In this document: one piece after another, positions 17,152 to 26,586 of the stretch
How the letters are laid out: every line of letters starts with the position of its first letter
Numbering within the stretch: the first letter of the stretch is position 1
Assembly: GCF_003130405.1 (NCBI RefSeq)
Contig: NZ_QEAS01000002.1
Coordinates: 338,692-402,691 of the forward strand
Length of the DNA stretch: 64,000 nucleotides
Direction: 5' to 3'
Source of the DNA: Pararcticibacter amylolyticus
Lineage (GTDB): Bacteria > Bacteroidota > Bacteroidia > Sphingobacteriales > Sphingobacteriaceae
Translations under genes and position numbers: made by a program
Notes under the pieces: generated by a model
Told to the model about the DNA's origin: nothing
Database searches by the model: none
Seen by the model: only the letters and a program-made list of their open reading frames with translations

Positions 17152-18099
17152 ATGAAGAATTATATAAGAAAGTTTCTCCTTTTGCTTGTAGTGGTAAAAT
17201 ATCCCAAAGTCAGGAAAGAATACAAATATTTTATCCGCGACAATTATTATTGCCGTTTACTGCAATTTAAATATTTGTACAAAGATTACATTAAAAAAGG
17301 CAGGTATAAAACGATCGAGTTTCAGGGCGAATTCGACCAGGAAATACGATATGTTATGCCCTATGCCTACTGGCACTACCTCAACGGCACCCTGAAAAAA
17401 ACCATCTCCTGTAAGGGGACCAAAGAATTCTACTTTTTCAGTGATAATCACGAAGAACGCTATGATGAAAGGTTATGGGAAAAGAGCTATACCAACTTCA
17501 CCATCCCTAACATGACCCATAGCATCAGTTTTAGCTACAGGAAATGGAAGAGAATCCCTTTCAGGGAGCATTACAGTAACACCACCTTCCGGTATTCCAA
17601 GCCGACGCTGGTGATTGCCAACAAGTATAATGTAGAATGGGAAAAAGCACCTTTAAACTTCCTCGACATCTCAACCCTCGACAGCATTATTTCAAAGTAT
17701 AAAGAAAAGTATCAGATAATTTATAACAGGCCTCTCCCTTCCCAGATCGTCGAAGACAACAGTGCAATACTGGATCTGCAGGAACATCAATGGCTGAGGG
17801 AAACTCATCCGGAAGTGATCCTGATGGATGATCTGTACAGGCAGCACCAGGGCACTGTAAACAATTTCAATCACCTCCAACTCATGGTGTATGCCAATTG
17901 TTCCCATTATATATCCATGCACGGCGGAACAGGAGCTTTGGCAAGTTGTTTTGGCGGTGTGAATATTATTCTGTCAAAGCGCGGAATCGAACATGAGCTC
18001 AAAGAATTTGATACTATTGTACCCATGCTGTCAGGAGCAAAGATCCTTCACGCAAAGACAGAGGCCGAAATACTGGAATACTTATCGGAAAACTATTAA
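17152..18099 (+). CDS. Hypothetical protein, probable glycosyltransferase (GT61-like C-terminus)
   Basis: About 315 residues, not assignable to a family with certainty. The C-terminal third contains SMHGGTGALASCFGG, which resembles the HGAG nucleotide-sugar loop of GT61 enzymes, and a conserved-looking HQGTVNNFNHLQLMVY just before it. The N-terminus is very basic and aromatic (KYPKVRKEYKYF). An earlier in-frame ATG at 17128 would overlap the fucosyltransferase gene by 20 bases; I chose 17152 because it gives the cleaner junction. It ends the plus-strand polysaccharide operon, which supports a sugar-transfer or modification role. Confidence 0.68.
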   Translation: MKNYIRKFLLLLVVVKYPKVRKEYKYFIRDNYYCRLLQFKYLYKDYIKKGRYKTIEFQGEFDQEIRYVMPYAYWHYLNGTLKKTISCKGTKEFYFFSDNHEERYDERLWEKSYTNFTIPNMTHSISFSYRKWKRIPFREHYSNTTFRYSKPTLVIANKYNVEWEKAPLNFLDISTLDSIISKYKEKYQIIYNRPLPSQIVEDNSAILDLQEHQWLRETHPEVILMDDLYRQHQGTVNNFNHLQLMVYANCSHYISMHGGTGALASCFGGVNIILSKRGIEHELKEFDTIVPMLSGAKILHAKTEAEILEYLSENY

Positions 18100-18195
18100 C
18101 GGGAAATCAAATCCGGCATCTTTTCGCGTTGTACCGAGACACCTCTCCTGCCGGTCTGAAGAGCCGGTGGCAGTTAAGCTTCCCCTAAGAAACCA

Positions 18196-18984
18196 CTATT
18201 TTATTTTGGGATAACGGTATAGCTGGACAGTATTTTTGATCAGCCTGTATTTCAGATACACCGCTCTGAGAACGCGGATAAAGAAATCTTTTTTGTGCCG
18301 CCAGGGCTTGCGCTCCATCATGCTGGGTTCATCATTAGAATTCTGATGAATGAATACCTTATCATAATCTTTCGCAATAAGGGCCTTTCCACCGTTCCTG
18401 ATAAAAGAAAGGCTCATATCAAATTCCGTCACATCACCGGCCCACCCCTCTTTGTATTCACCGAATTTTTTAAAAAAGCTGCTTCTTCTCAAATGAGGAT
18501 TGTCGCTGTAACAAAAGAATTTAAGGTGACTCGTATTCCATTTATTAAAGAACACCAAGGAAAAATGATCATTATAGGGACTCAGATCAGGGTAACGAAA
18601 CAACGCAAAAAAACGGATAAAGTCTATCTGACTGTCCTCATTTAAAATAGAAAGCGACTCAGAAAGCCTTTCAGGGAAAACAGGCGCAGGAATGAAATCT
18701 TCCTGGACATACAAAGTATAAGGCGACTTAACCTCTTTCTGCCCCTTATTAATGTTATTGCCAAGACCCTTGTTGTATGGAGACGTCACGAGCTTAAAAT
18801 CAAACTCGCCCTGAAGCCTGCGAACGCGTCCCAAATGATCAGGACCGCTGCCATCGTCAGACACGATGATCTCTGCAAAAACACATTTAAGATCCCGGAA
18901 TGCCATTAGCAGACGCTCCAGAGAAATGCTGCGGTTATAATGAGTGATTAAAAGAGTTACTTCTTCAAATATATATGGATCCAT
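18196..18984 (-). CDS. Family 2 glycosyltransferase, paralogue A
   Basis: A 262-residue GT-A protein starting VTLLITHYNRSISLERLL, with the nucleotide-binding SDDGS near residue 42 and LYVQEDF (about 93-99) at the position of the metal motif (a Q-E-D rather than DxD). It is very similar along its length to the product of 20053-20829: both share GLGNNINKGQ, PYTLYVQEDF, HPHLRR/NPHLRR and FFIRxLR. The two flank a GT8-like gene, so a tandem duplication is likely. They probably add sugars to the surface polysaccharide. Acceptors are unknown. Confidence 0.83.
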   Translation of the reverse strand: MDPYIFEEVTLLITHYNRSISLERLLMAFRDLKCVFAEIIVSDDGSGPDHLGRVRRLQGEFDFKLVTSPYNKGLGNNINKGQKEVKSPYTLYVQEDFIPAPVFPERLSESLSILNEDSQIDFIRFFALFRYPDLSPYNDHFSLVFFNKWNTSHLKFFCYSDNPHLRRSSFFKKFGEYKEGWAGDVTEFDMSLSFIRNGGKALIAKDYDKVFIHQNSNDEPSMMERKPWRHKKDFFIRVLRAVYLKYRLIKNTVQLYRYPKIK

Positions 18985-18999
18985 TTTAAATTAGTATCG

Positions 19000-20013
19000 T
19001 TAATGAGCTCTTAAAGCGGCTTTCAACTCCGCCGACCGTAAGCCCAGATAAGACCAGAACAAACGACTCAAAGGGATGTTCAATAAAGCTTTGATAAGAA
19101 AAGAAGCTCCTTTATATATCTTTCTACGTTTGAAGGCATTTGCAGAGATCGAGAAGAACTGATCATGAGATACGATCTTCTTCAGAGCTGGCAGCAAAGA
19201 GCCGATACTTTTCACTTTTTCAGCAATCGCTCTTTCGGCAAACTCAGGCGTCAGGATTTCCCTTACCAAATGATCAACCCTGGCTTTGCAGCCGTAGTAA
19301 TGAACCAGGTAGTTACTGAATGGCGCTAATCGCGTTTTTTCCTGCAACAACAGTGAAAATGCGATCTGCTCACTTATAAACCAACCCGTACTGGGGAAAA
19401 AAATATCACTTAATGAGAGTATTCCCTTTAACAGATGAAGATTGCTTTTGGAAATACCTACAGTACCAGAATTCCAAACCTGATGCGTAAGATTGAAGGA
19501 AATTTTCTCCCCTTCTATTTCAAAAATAGTTTTTGAGATCAGTTTCAGAAATCTCTCCGGATACTGGAGAGCATTTTCAAACTTATCTCCCATAAATTTC
19601 TTATAAATCTGCTGCACTTCGCCAAGGCTGTATTCACGAACATGCATAATACTGGTGCCTGCATTAAGCTTTTTCAGTACATCCAGCGAGTTCTTTACAA
19701 AGAAAGTATCAGAATCGAGGTAGAAGATATCCCGCTCCGGATAAACATGAGCGATTTTATCAAGAACACAAATCTTACGTCTGTGAATATAGCCGCTTTC
19801 GTCTACCATTTCGGTCAGGTCAAACTGGCTCAGCAAAAAATATTCTACGTCTGCGCCCTTTAAAAAGCGATCAAAATATTCCTGGTTATCTGTGGCAATA
19901 ATTAATCGGAAATGTTCACTGCTGCCGTGAAAAAAAAGGAAGCTCAGTGCAGAAAATACCGCCCTCCTGTATTCTTCTTCCCTTCCGTAAGCCAAATACA
20001 CTATATTAACCAT
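19000..20013 (-). CDS. GT8-like nucleotide-sugar transferase
   Basis: About 337 residues. The N-terminus (VNIVYLAYG) and the metal-binding YLDSDTFF (about 98-105) are those of the GT-A, GT8-like superfamily, and a late HYYGCK segment (about 234-239) resembles the conserved His region of such enzymes. The ATG at 20013 is preferred; two codons upstream only a TTG is available. It lies between two paralogous GT2 genes with spacings of 15 and 39 bases, so the three form one minus-strand unit. Sugar specificity is not visible. Confidence 0.78.
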   Translation of the reverse strand: MVNIVYLAYGREEEYRRAVFSALSFLFFHGSSEHFRLIIATDNQEYFDRFLKGADVEYFLLSQFDLTEMVDESGYIHRRKICVLDKIAHVYPERDIFYLDSDTFFVKNSLDVLKKLNAGTSIMHVREYSLGEVQQIYKKFMGDKFENALQYPERFLKLISKTIFEIEGEKISFNLTHQVWNSGTVGISKSNLHLLKGILSLSDIFFPSTGWFISEQIAFSLLLQEKTRLAPFSNYLVHYYGCKARVDHLVREILTPEFAERAIAEKVKSIGSLLPALKKIVSHDQFFSISANAFKRRKIYKGASFLIKALLNIPLSRLFWSYLGLRSAELKAALRAH

Positions 20014-20052
20014 AAACAACGTTCCTTAAAATTGCCAATACCCCTGTATGCT

Positions 20053-20829
20053 TTAATATTTTACAAATAAGATATCAAAATTATATCTGATCTGACGATA
20101 AGAGTCGCGTAAAAACCTGATGAAGAAACTATTGCTCCGTGTCCACTTACTTCTCATTAGTGAACTGGGTTCTGTTTCTGAATTCATCTGTATAAAAAGT
20201 TCCTTAAAATTATCGTAAAAAAGCCCCTTACCTTTCTTCTGAATAAAGTTTATACATTTCCTGTATTCTGTCCGGTCAACGTTCCGCCCTTCGGCGTACC
20301 TGCCAAATTTCTCCAGGAAATTAGTTCTTCTCAGGTGAGGATGATCGCTATAAAAATAAATTTTCCTGTAATCGCCAAACCAGGGCTTAACATACATCTC
20401 CGAAAACCCATCTTTATACGGCTTCAGGTAAGGATATTTCAGATATGAATAAAACCGGATAATATCGAAGTCGGGGCGCTCTTCCATAATCTGAAGAGCA
20501 CTCCTGAATTTTTCCGGAAACAACAGTGTGGGTACAAAATCCTCCTGTACATATAGGGTATAAGGAGTTTTTACTGCGTCCTGCCCCTTATTTATATTAT
20601 TTCCAAGACCTCTGTTAACCGGGGTTGTCACCAGGTTAAAACGATAGATCCTGCTAAGTTCCCTGAGCACATCAAGATGTTCAGGCTTGCTGCAATCGTC
20701 TGAAACAACCACATCTGCGAATGAACAATTAAGTTCCTGAAACGTTCTGAGTAAACGCTCCAGAGAACTGCTCCTGTTGTAATGAGTCACTAACAGAGTG
20801 ACATTATTAAAATGAGATTGAGTATCCAC
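20053..20829 (-). CDS. Family 2 glycosyltransferase, paralogue B (GTG start)
   Basis: A 258-residue GT2 enzyme with VTLLVTHYNRSSSLERLL, SDDCS, GLGNNINKGQ and LYVQEDF. The start is GTG at 20829; no in-frame ATG exists near it, and alignment with paralogue A (18196-18984), whose ATG lies at nearly the same distance from the first beta strand, supports this start. It is the first gene of the minus-strand trio. The role in polysaccharide assembly is inferred from family and neighbours. Confidence 0.82.
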   Translation of the reverse strand: MDTQSHFNNVTLLVTHYNRSSSLERLLRTFQELNCSFADVVVSDDCSKPEHLDVLRELSRIYRFNLVTTPVNRGLGNNINKGQDAVKTPYTLYVQEDFVPTLLFPEKFRSALQIMEERPDFDIIRFYSYLKYPYLKPYKDGFSEMYVKPWFGDYRKIYFYSDHPHLRRTNFLEKFGRYAEGRNVDRTEYRKCINFIQKKGKGLFYDNFKELFIQMNSETEPSSLMRSKWTRSNSFFIRFLRDSYRQIRYNFDILFVKY

Positions 20830-21047
20830 TAATTATAACAAAGAGAAAATTATACCATTTTATAAACGCTATCAATATACAAATAATATGCCGTCGGAAC
20901 AGTGGCCATTTGAGCCCAAACGGAACTATCACCCCATATTGTGAAATATTCTTCCCGGCGTGGATATACAAGGCTCCTTCAGCGGGAAATACACAAACAG
21001 AAAAGTCCGGTCAGGTTTTTGCAGATTAACTATAAAGCAAGAATTGA

Positions 21048-21791
21048 ATGAAGAATAAAATAAAATTTCTCCTTCAGAATATCCTGGGTTTTAAAAATTA
21101 CCTCTTCCTTTTCTCCCTTTTTACGATAAGAAAGGCTCTGTCAAGAAGGTACGAACCTGGTTTTTCCCTCTTTGTTGACCGGATAAGAAACGGAGGCATT
21201 GTGCTTGATGTTGGTGCAAATATTGGTATCACAGCAATTCCAATCGCGCTTAATCATAAAAGCATGAAAGTACACGCCTTCGAGCCCATTGCCGAAAATT
21301 TCGCCACCTTGCAGAAAGTGGTATCGTTCCACAAAGCAGGCAATGTTTCAACCTTCAATATCGCCCTCGGTAACAAGTCAGGGCAGCTAAGGATGATCAT
21401 GCCCCTAAAAGGTAAGGCACGACAACAGGGACTCAGTAAAGTGTATGTGGAAGGCAGCACAGAAAAGGGCATCATCTACGACGTACCGGTAAAAAGACTT
21501 GATGACCTGTATCCGGAAGAAGAGATATCCGCCATTAAGATCGACGTTGAAAATTTCGAATATGAAGTATTATCCGGAGCCGTCAATTTAATAAGAAGAT
21601 GCCATCCGATTGTGTACTGCGAACTATGGAACAATGATAAACGGCAAATGGTCTTTGAACTTTTTCAAACAGAGGGATATAGTATTTACATCTTCGACGC
21701 GGAGAGTAATTCGCTGGTCCCGCTCAAAGACAAGACAACACCGGAATGTAACTTCTTCTTATTACCAGAAGAAAAAAAAACCGGATTCTGA
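21048..21791 (+). CDS. FkbM family methyltransferase
   Basis: A 247-residue SAM-dependent methyltransferase. Motif I is VLDVGANIGITAI (about 50-62), followed by HAFEPIAENF (about 77-86) and IKIDVENFEYEVLSGA (about 164-179), the FkbM hallmark. Members O-methylate sugars or other hydroxyls in polysaccharides and natural products. It stands alone on the plus strand between two minus-strand glycan operons, so methyl decoration of the same surface glycan is likely. Its 3-prime end lies 11 bases from the convergent SGNH gene. Confidence 0.88.
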   Translation: MKNKIKFLLQNILGFKNYLFLFSLFTIRKALSRRYEPGFSLFVDRIRNGGIVLDVGANIGITAIPIALNHKSMKVHAFEPIAENFATLQKVVSFHKAGNVSTFNIALGNKSGQLRMIMPLKGKARQQGLSKVYVEGSTEKGIIYDVPVKRLDDLYPEEEISAIKIDVENFEYEVLSGAVNLIRRCHPIVYCELWNNDKRQMVFELFQTEGYSIYIFDAESNSLVPLKDKTTPECNFFLLPEEKKTGF

Positions 21792-21802
21792 ACTTTAAAA
21801 CT

Positions 21803-22747
21803 TCAGTTCAACCTTTTTATATCAGCCGCCAGTTTCCTAGTAAACATTTCAGCGCCAGTGCGGTTCAAATGCTCGGAATTGTAGAAATAAGCAGTATCAT
21901 GCGAAATTGGATCGTTCGAATAATCCAGGAAAGGGATATTGTTTATCCCTGAAACTTGGCGAAAGTAGCTGAATACCTCATCACGGTTGACGAAATATTT
22001 CTGAACCTTGATGTATTCAGGAGAATACACAAAATAGAGCTTTATGCCTTTCTCCCGGCAGATACTTACCACATCTTCAAACTCTTTCTTTATGTACTTT
22101 TCCAGTTTCGGATGAAAGCGTTTCTTCGACTTCACGAAGTCGGAAAAGCTGTTGTCCCATTTCCGCTCCCGTCCCTCATAGCCCCTGAAACGGGGAGCGT
22201 CCATTTCTACGCTCTTATTAAGGTAAAGCAGGAATCCGATCTTAAGAAATTCGGGACGCGTACGATATTTCATAGCAGGAACATAGAGGTCGTACATGCC
22301 GAAACTGTTCTGATACCCGGAAGTTCCGCGCAGGATCACCGTATCGCTCAGAAACGGCATAAATTGCGGAGGGTCAAAAATTCCTTTCCCTTTTTCCAGG
22401 TCTTTAGCCGAGAGGGAAAGAATGATAGCTTTGGGTATTTTGTTCGTATTCATGTATACCCGAAAACGCGTGTAAGTAAGGTTAAAATCGGCTCCGTCTA
22501 TTCCTAAATTGTAGGATGAAAGATGCAAGCCCGAATCAAGGATCGCCGGGGAAATATGCGCCAATGCCCTCGAGTTACCGAGGATAAGAAGGTCAGCATT
22601 CACTTTCCGGTCATATATATCATTCCAGACGCTGAATTCGCCATTCCGGTATTTACGAAGTCCCTTATCCACGACCTTTTGAATAAAATACAGCGGAATA
22701 TACAGGCACAGTACAAAAAGAAATATTTTGAAGGTCAGTAATTTCAT
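21803..22747 (-). CDS. SGNH-like protein, AlgX/DltD-type partner of the MBOAT enzyme
   Basis: A 314-residue protein with one N-terminal membrane helix (about 5-23) and an extracytoplasmic SGNH-like domain. Block I is LLILGNSRA (Ser 59), and the C-terminal catalytic block reads NSEHLNRTGAEMF (His 293), with Asn where many relatives have Asp. AlgX, AlgJ and DltD proteins of this kind complete acyl transfer onto polysaccharides after an MBOAT enzyme. The gene begins one base after the MBOAT stop, so the pair is tightly coupled. Acyl transfer or esterase activity is inferred. Confidence 0.78.
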   Translation of the reverse strand: MKLLTFKIFLFVLCLYIPLYFIQKVVDKGLRKYRNGEFSVWNDIYDRKVNADLLILGNSRALAHISPAILDSGLHLSSYNLGIDGADFNLTYTRFRVYMNTNKIPKAIILSLSAKDLEKGKGIFDPPQFMPFLSDTVILRGTSGYQNSFGMYDLYVPAMKYRTRPEFLKIGFLLYLNKSVEMDAPRFRGYEGRERKWDNSFSDFVKSKKRFHPKLEKYIKKEFEDVVSICREKGIKLYFVYSPEYIKVQKYFVNRDEVFSYFRQVSGINNIPFLDYSNDPISHDTAYFYNSEHLNRTGAEMFTRKLAADIKRLN

Positions 22748-22748
22748 A

Positions 22749-24212
22749 TCAGAACTGGAAATAAATAAACTTATGCGCAGTCGCCGACGCGAAGAACATC
22801 ATTACCAGCACGGTAAGATAATATACCGACCACCTTACCAGCGCTCTTTGTGTTCGGAGGCGCGAGAATATCTGAAACTTATTGTCGAGGTAATGAATAG
22901 TCTCCAGGAGAATGACAAACATGCCGCAATATATCAGGCCTAGGCGGTTCAGAGTACCGTCGAATATCGGCTTACTGTTGGTAACAGCAAAATTACTCAG
23001 TTCTGTAAACACCCCCGGGATGCGGCGTAACACGTAGAAAGCATCCTGCATGCTGCCGGCTCTGAAAAATATCCAGGTAAAGCAGACAAACAGAAAAGTC
23101 AATGCCTGGCACATTGGGTTATAAATGAATGCAGGAACTTTCTTTGACAGCCTTTTCCTCGATTTTTTTGTCAGGAACTCGTAGCTCATGGCGATTCCGT
23201 GCATCACCCCGAACACAACATAAGTCCAGGCCGCACCATGCCATAAACCACTTAAGGAAAAGGTCACCATTAAAGCAAAAACAACACCCCACTTGATAGA
23301 ATCACGATTCCGTATCACCAGTGGAGTAAAAAGGTAGTCATTAAACCAGGTAGTCAGCGACATATGCCATCTTCTCCAAAAGTCAGTTACACTCCTGCTC
23401 CTAAAGGGATAATTAAAGTTCTTTACCAGTTCAAAGCCCATCACTCTCGCTGCTCCCCTTGCAATATCTGTATAAGCCGAAAAATCGCAGTATATCTGGA
23501 ATGCGAAAAAGAAAACGGCAATCACAATAGCTATAGACGTTTGAACATGAAGGTTACCGTACACACTGTCAGTATATGTTGCAAGATTATCGGCAATCAC
23601 GATCTTTTTAAAGAAACCCCACAACATCAGCCTTAATCCATCGACCACCCTGGTATAACAGAATTCTTTTTTCTCATGGAACTGGTGGATCATATTCTGG
23701 GGCCGTTCTATAGGACCTGCTACCAACTGGGGATAAAACATCACGTAAAGGGCGTAGATCCCGAAGTGCTTCTCTGCCCGGTAATTTCCCCTGGCAATTT
23801 CAAGCGTATAGCTCATAGCCTGAAAGGTATGGAATGATAAACCTACCGGTAAAAGCATGGTTAAGGCAGGGATTGGATTCGTCCAGCCAAACAGCCCCGC
23901 CAGTCCCGTAATATTGTCGTTGATAAAATTATAATATTTAAAAACAGCCAGCACCCCTATATTCGCTACAAGGCTTATCATTAAATACCTTTTTTTCAAT
24001 TTGCTTGTTGCCGCACTTTCAATCAAAATGCCCGCATAATAATCCACAACAATGGTAAAGGCCAGGATGAGAATGTACTCGGGCTTAAAAAACATGTAGA
24101 AAAAGCAGGAAGCAGCCAGCAGTAACTGCCATCTGAACCTGTGCGGAAGAATAAAGAAAAGAACGGTTACTACCGGAAAAAAAACGAGGAATTCAAATGA
24201 ATTAAATAGCAT
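22749..24212 (-). CDS. MBOAT family O-acyltransferase (AlgI/DltB-like)
   Basis: A 487-residue polytopic membrane enzyme. It has the MBOAT core SVTDFWRRWHMSLTTWF and the conserved active-site WHG (LSGLWHGAAW; His 325). AlgI and DltB are the best known relatives: AlgI moves acetyl groups and DltB moves D-alanine from a carrier protein across the membrane to a surface polymer. Here an acyl carrier protein gene lies 23 bases upstream and an SGNH partner follows, so transfer from a carrier protein, as in DltB, is plausible. The acyl group is not determined by sequence. Confidence 0.9.
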   Translation of the reverse strand: MLFNSFEFLVFFPVVTVLFFILPHRFRWQLLLAASCFFYMFFKPEYILILAFTIVVDYYAGILIESAATSKLKKRYLMISLVANIGVLAVFKYYNFINDNITGLAGLFGWTNPIPALTMLLPVGLSFHTFQAMSYTLEIARGNYRAEKHFGIYALYVMFYPQLVAGPIERPQNMIHQFHEKKEFCYTRVVDGLRLMLWGFFKKIVIADNLATYTDSVYGNLHVQTSIAIVIAVFFFAFQIYCDFSAYTDIARGAARVMGFELVKNFNYPFRSRSVTDFWRRWHMSLTTWFNDYLFTPLVIRNRDSIKWGVVFALMVTFSLSGLWHGAAWTYVVFGVMHGIAMSYEFLTKKSRKRLSKKVPAFIYNPMCQALTFLFVCFTWIFFRAGSMQDAFYVLRRIPGVFTELSNFAVTNSKPIFDGTLNRLGLIYCGMFVILLETIHYLDNKFQIFSRLRTQRALVRWSVYYLTVLVMMFFASATAHKFIYFQF

Positions 24213-24235
24213 TTCAGCCTAAATTATCGGAAACG

Positions 24236-24481
24236 TTATGGATTCAGCTTACTGTTAATGGAGCTGATCATTTCCCCAACATTCTTAAACTGGTAAATTT
24301 CCGTTGATGTAAACTTTATACGGAAAGCCTTTTCTATGGCAGCAATCAGCTGAATATGGTTCAAAGAGTCCCAGTCATCGACATCTGAGGCAACGGTATC
24401 AAAATTGATGACGACATCTTCATTATCAAGTACATCTTTAAAAATCTCATTTACTTCTTTTAACAATTGTTCTTGGTTCAT
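24236..24481 (-). CDS. Acyl carrier protein (phosphopantetheine-binding)
   Basis: An 81-residue acidic carrier protein with the attachment motif DSLNHIQLI (Ser 39) preceded by DDW. Length and motif fit FkbJ/DltC-like dedicated carriers. The ATG overlaps the stop of the FkbH gene by four bases, which points to equal expression of the loading enzyme and the carrier. It probably carries a glyceryl or related acyl thioester for the next enzyme. This is not the housekeeping fatty-acid ACP, judging from its sequence and context, though I cannot exclude a wider role. Confidence 0.87.
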   Translation of the reverse strand: MNQEQLLKEVNEIFKDVLDNEDVVINFDTVASDVDDWDSLNHIQLIAAIEKAFRIKFTSTEIYQFKNVGEMISSINSKLNP

Positions 24482-26223
24482 ACCGGTGTTGACGTTTTCT
24501 TTATGTGAATAATTTTCTCTAATCTATAATCTGCCAGCTCGAGGCAGTACCTGTTCTCCGAGATTGTTCCAAATCCCAGAGAGGGATAATGTTCTTTTAC
24601 AAGTGAATTCTTTGCTGTAGGAATATACTCACCCACGATCCTCCGGACACCCGACAGCCTGGCATCACTGGCTATGCAGTTGAGGGTAAACCACTCCATC
24701 CCTCTTTTTAAAACCCGGCAACTCATTGCCCAGTTCTCAATGAACAGCGTCTCAGAATCCGTCTTTTTCAGGACAACAAATGCGACAAGTCCGTTATCAC
24801 CGAACTTATCCTTTAATGTAAACGAATAAGTGCAATAATCAGGATCGCCGGTCATTCTTTTAACCTCCTCCTCTGTATACCTGATAGTCCTCAAATTAAA
24901 CTGGTTAGAACGCTGGGATAACTGCGAGACCCTTGGCACGCTGAAAGGATCAAAAGCCCTTACCTCCGAAGACATATCCAGGCTGGCCAAAAATGCATCT
25001 TCGTTCGCAAAGCCCTTTAACACATTCCTTCTTTTTGCCTCTTCCTGGTACTGGCGGGTCCTCTCACTATCATTTGGTGTATATGACGCTGTTTCAAACA
25101 AATTTAATGAGTGCAGAAAGAGCAGGTATTCTGCCGGGTCTTCCGGAAGATCCGGAACAATGATCTCCGGTATTTCCTTTTTTACCAGTGCTCTTTCCAC
25201 CGGGTTGTCGTCAATAAATACCATAGAGTCTATGCCAATATTCAGCACACTTTGAATATGCCTGATATTATCGGCCTTGTTCTCCCAGTTGGCAACAAAA
25301 ACCGCAATGTCATCAAGCCGGAGTTCCATTTCAGGGTGACTGATAAAAGGTTGACGGGCAGTATCATCATTATTCTTGCTGCATACAGCCAGGATGATCC
25401 CCCTTGCCTTCAGCTGCTTCAGCCATAACTGAAGTTCTGAGAATATTTTCCCGTTTCCCAGGCTGCCAATCTGTATTCCGTCGGTGCCGTCATCTCCGAT
25501 AACACCTCCCCAGAGGGTATTGTCGAGATCCAATACCACACATTTTACAAACGAACCTGAAACAGCGAATATGATATCATTTATATTCTTCGCCAGATAT
25601 GGTAAAAAATCAATACTGTAAACCATATCCGCCGCATAATAGATCTTGGGATCAAAAGAGCCATTATGTCCTGCCCTTGCAATCATCGAATTTAAATCCA
25701 GGAGAAATAAATCCTTCCTGTTCACAGACAAATCAATCAGCTTCATATTCAATTTCTTCAGCTGATATGCAAAAGAAGACATTACCTTCAACCCGAAATT
25801 ACCAAAGACACTATCGTTAATCTCAGAGTAATTATTAGTGATAACCGCACAATCAAGCCTTTGCGATACCGTGGCACATAATTCTTCCAGATACTGTAGC
25901 TGACTGTCCGCAAAATTTCCCCGTTCATCATGGTCCATTTTGTAGAAATACTTCATAAGCCGGCTGGTGCTTCTTAGTATGATCACAAAGGCCGGAGCAA
26001 ATCTGTACAGTTCAGAACCAGCATCAAACACCTGCATATCAATCTGGTTGTAATCCGCTTCAAAGATTTCATACTTTACATTGAACTCAGCGCCATATCC
26101 TTTTAAAGCATTGACAGTTAACTGAGAGGATGAATCTGAAAGCACAGCCACCCTGATCTCTTTATTCAAAGATGAAAGCCTCTTCAGGTTCTTTTTAAGA
26201 TCGTTGAACGGTTTAATATTCAC
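24478..26223 (-). CDS. FkbH-like HAD-superfamily protein (probable glyceryl-ACP loading enzyme)
   Basis: A 581-residue protein. The N-terminal part has the family's SDSSSQ (about 30-34). The HAD domain has VLDLDNTLWGG with Asp 232 and Asp 234, a preceding Cys 228, and FIDDNPVERALV further on. The C-terminal region (about 430-560) is GNAT-like. Characterised FkbH-type enzymes (for example OzmB) load a glyceryl unit from 1,3-bisphosphoglycerate onto an ACP and remove the phosphate. The start is GTG at 26223, because an in-frame stop lies close upstream and no early ATG exists. It heads an operon with ACP, MBOAT and SGNH genes. Family is certain; glyceryl chemistry here is inferred. Confidence 0.88.
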   Translation of the reverse strand: MNIKPFNDLKKNLKRLSSLNKEIRVAVLSDSSSQLTVNALKGYGAEFNVKYEIFEADYNQIDMQVFDAGSELYRFAPAFVIILRSTSRLMKYFYKMDHDERGNFADSQLQYLEELCATVSQRLDCAVITNNYSEINDSVFGNFGLKVMSSFAYQLKKLNMKLIDLSVNRKDLFLLDLNSMIARAGHNGSFDPKIYYAADMVYSIDFLPYLAKNINDIIFAVSGSFVKCVVLDLDNTLWGGVIGDDGTDGIQIGSLGNGKIFSELQLWLKQLKARGIILAVCSKNNDDTARQPFISHPEMELRLDDIAVFVANWENKADNIRHIQSVLNIGIDSMVFIDDNPVERALVKKEIPEIIVPDLPEDPAEYLLFLHSLNLFETASYTPNDSERTRQYQEEAKRRNVLKGFANEDAFLASLDMSSEVRAFDPFSVPRVSQLSQRSNQFNLRTIRYTEEEVKRMTGDPDYCTYSFTLKDKFGDNGLVAFVVLKKTDSETLFIENWAMSCRVLKRGMEWFTLNCIASDARLSGVRRIVGEYIPTAKNSLVKEHYPSLGFGTISENRYCLELADYRLEKIIHIKKTSTPV

Positions 26224-26586
26224 GTTTAATAGTTATAGTGGATTTCCGGAAGCAATAACCGATAAAGCTGTTGCTAAATCGCCTTCGGATTCTCTCTTTT
26301 CCCCCTTGTGTTCACAACAAAAATAATACAAATCCGGCAGACTCCTCATCTTTGGGGTTTACAGAAAAAAGCGTAGCAGATAATCAACAATTGATAGCAA
26401 ATTTTCCTCAATTAGCGCATTCACAACATGAACAATAATTCATATTTTTACTGTTCCTCCGCATCAGCGTGGATCACATGCCTTCCCCCTGAATACAGCA
26501 TTTTCTTCCTCTTAATGTCATGAATAACCCGGATACCGGATTATCCTGGCAAGTACTTTACGTGTCTCGGCATTCACTCTGCTGTG

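Noticed and set aside
18149-18180. CTGCC/GGCAG stem between the polysaccharide operon and the GT2 gene as a terminator
   Set aside because: Only five pairs with an imperfect interior and no T-run.
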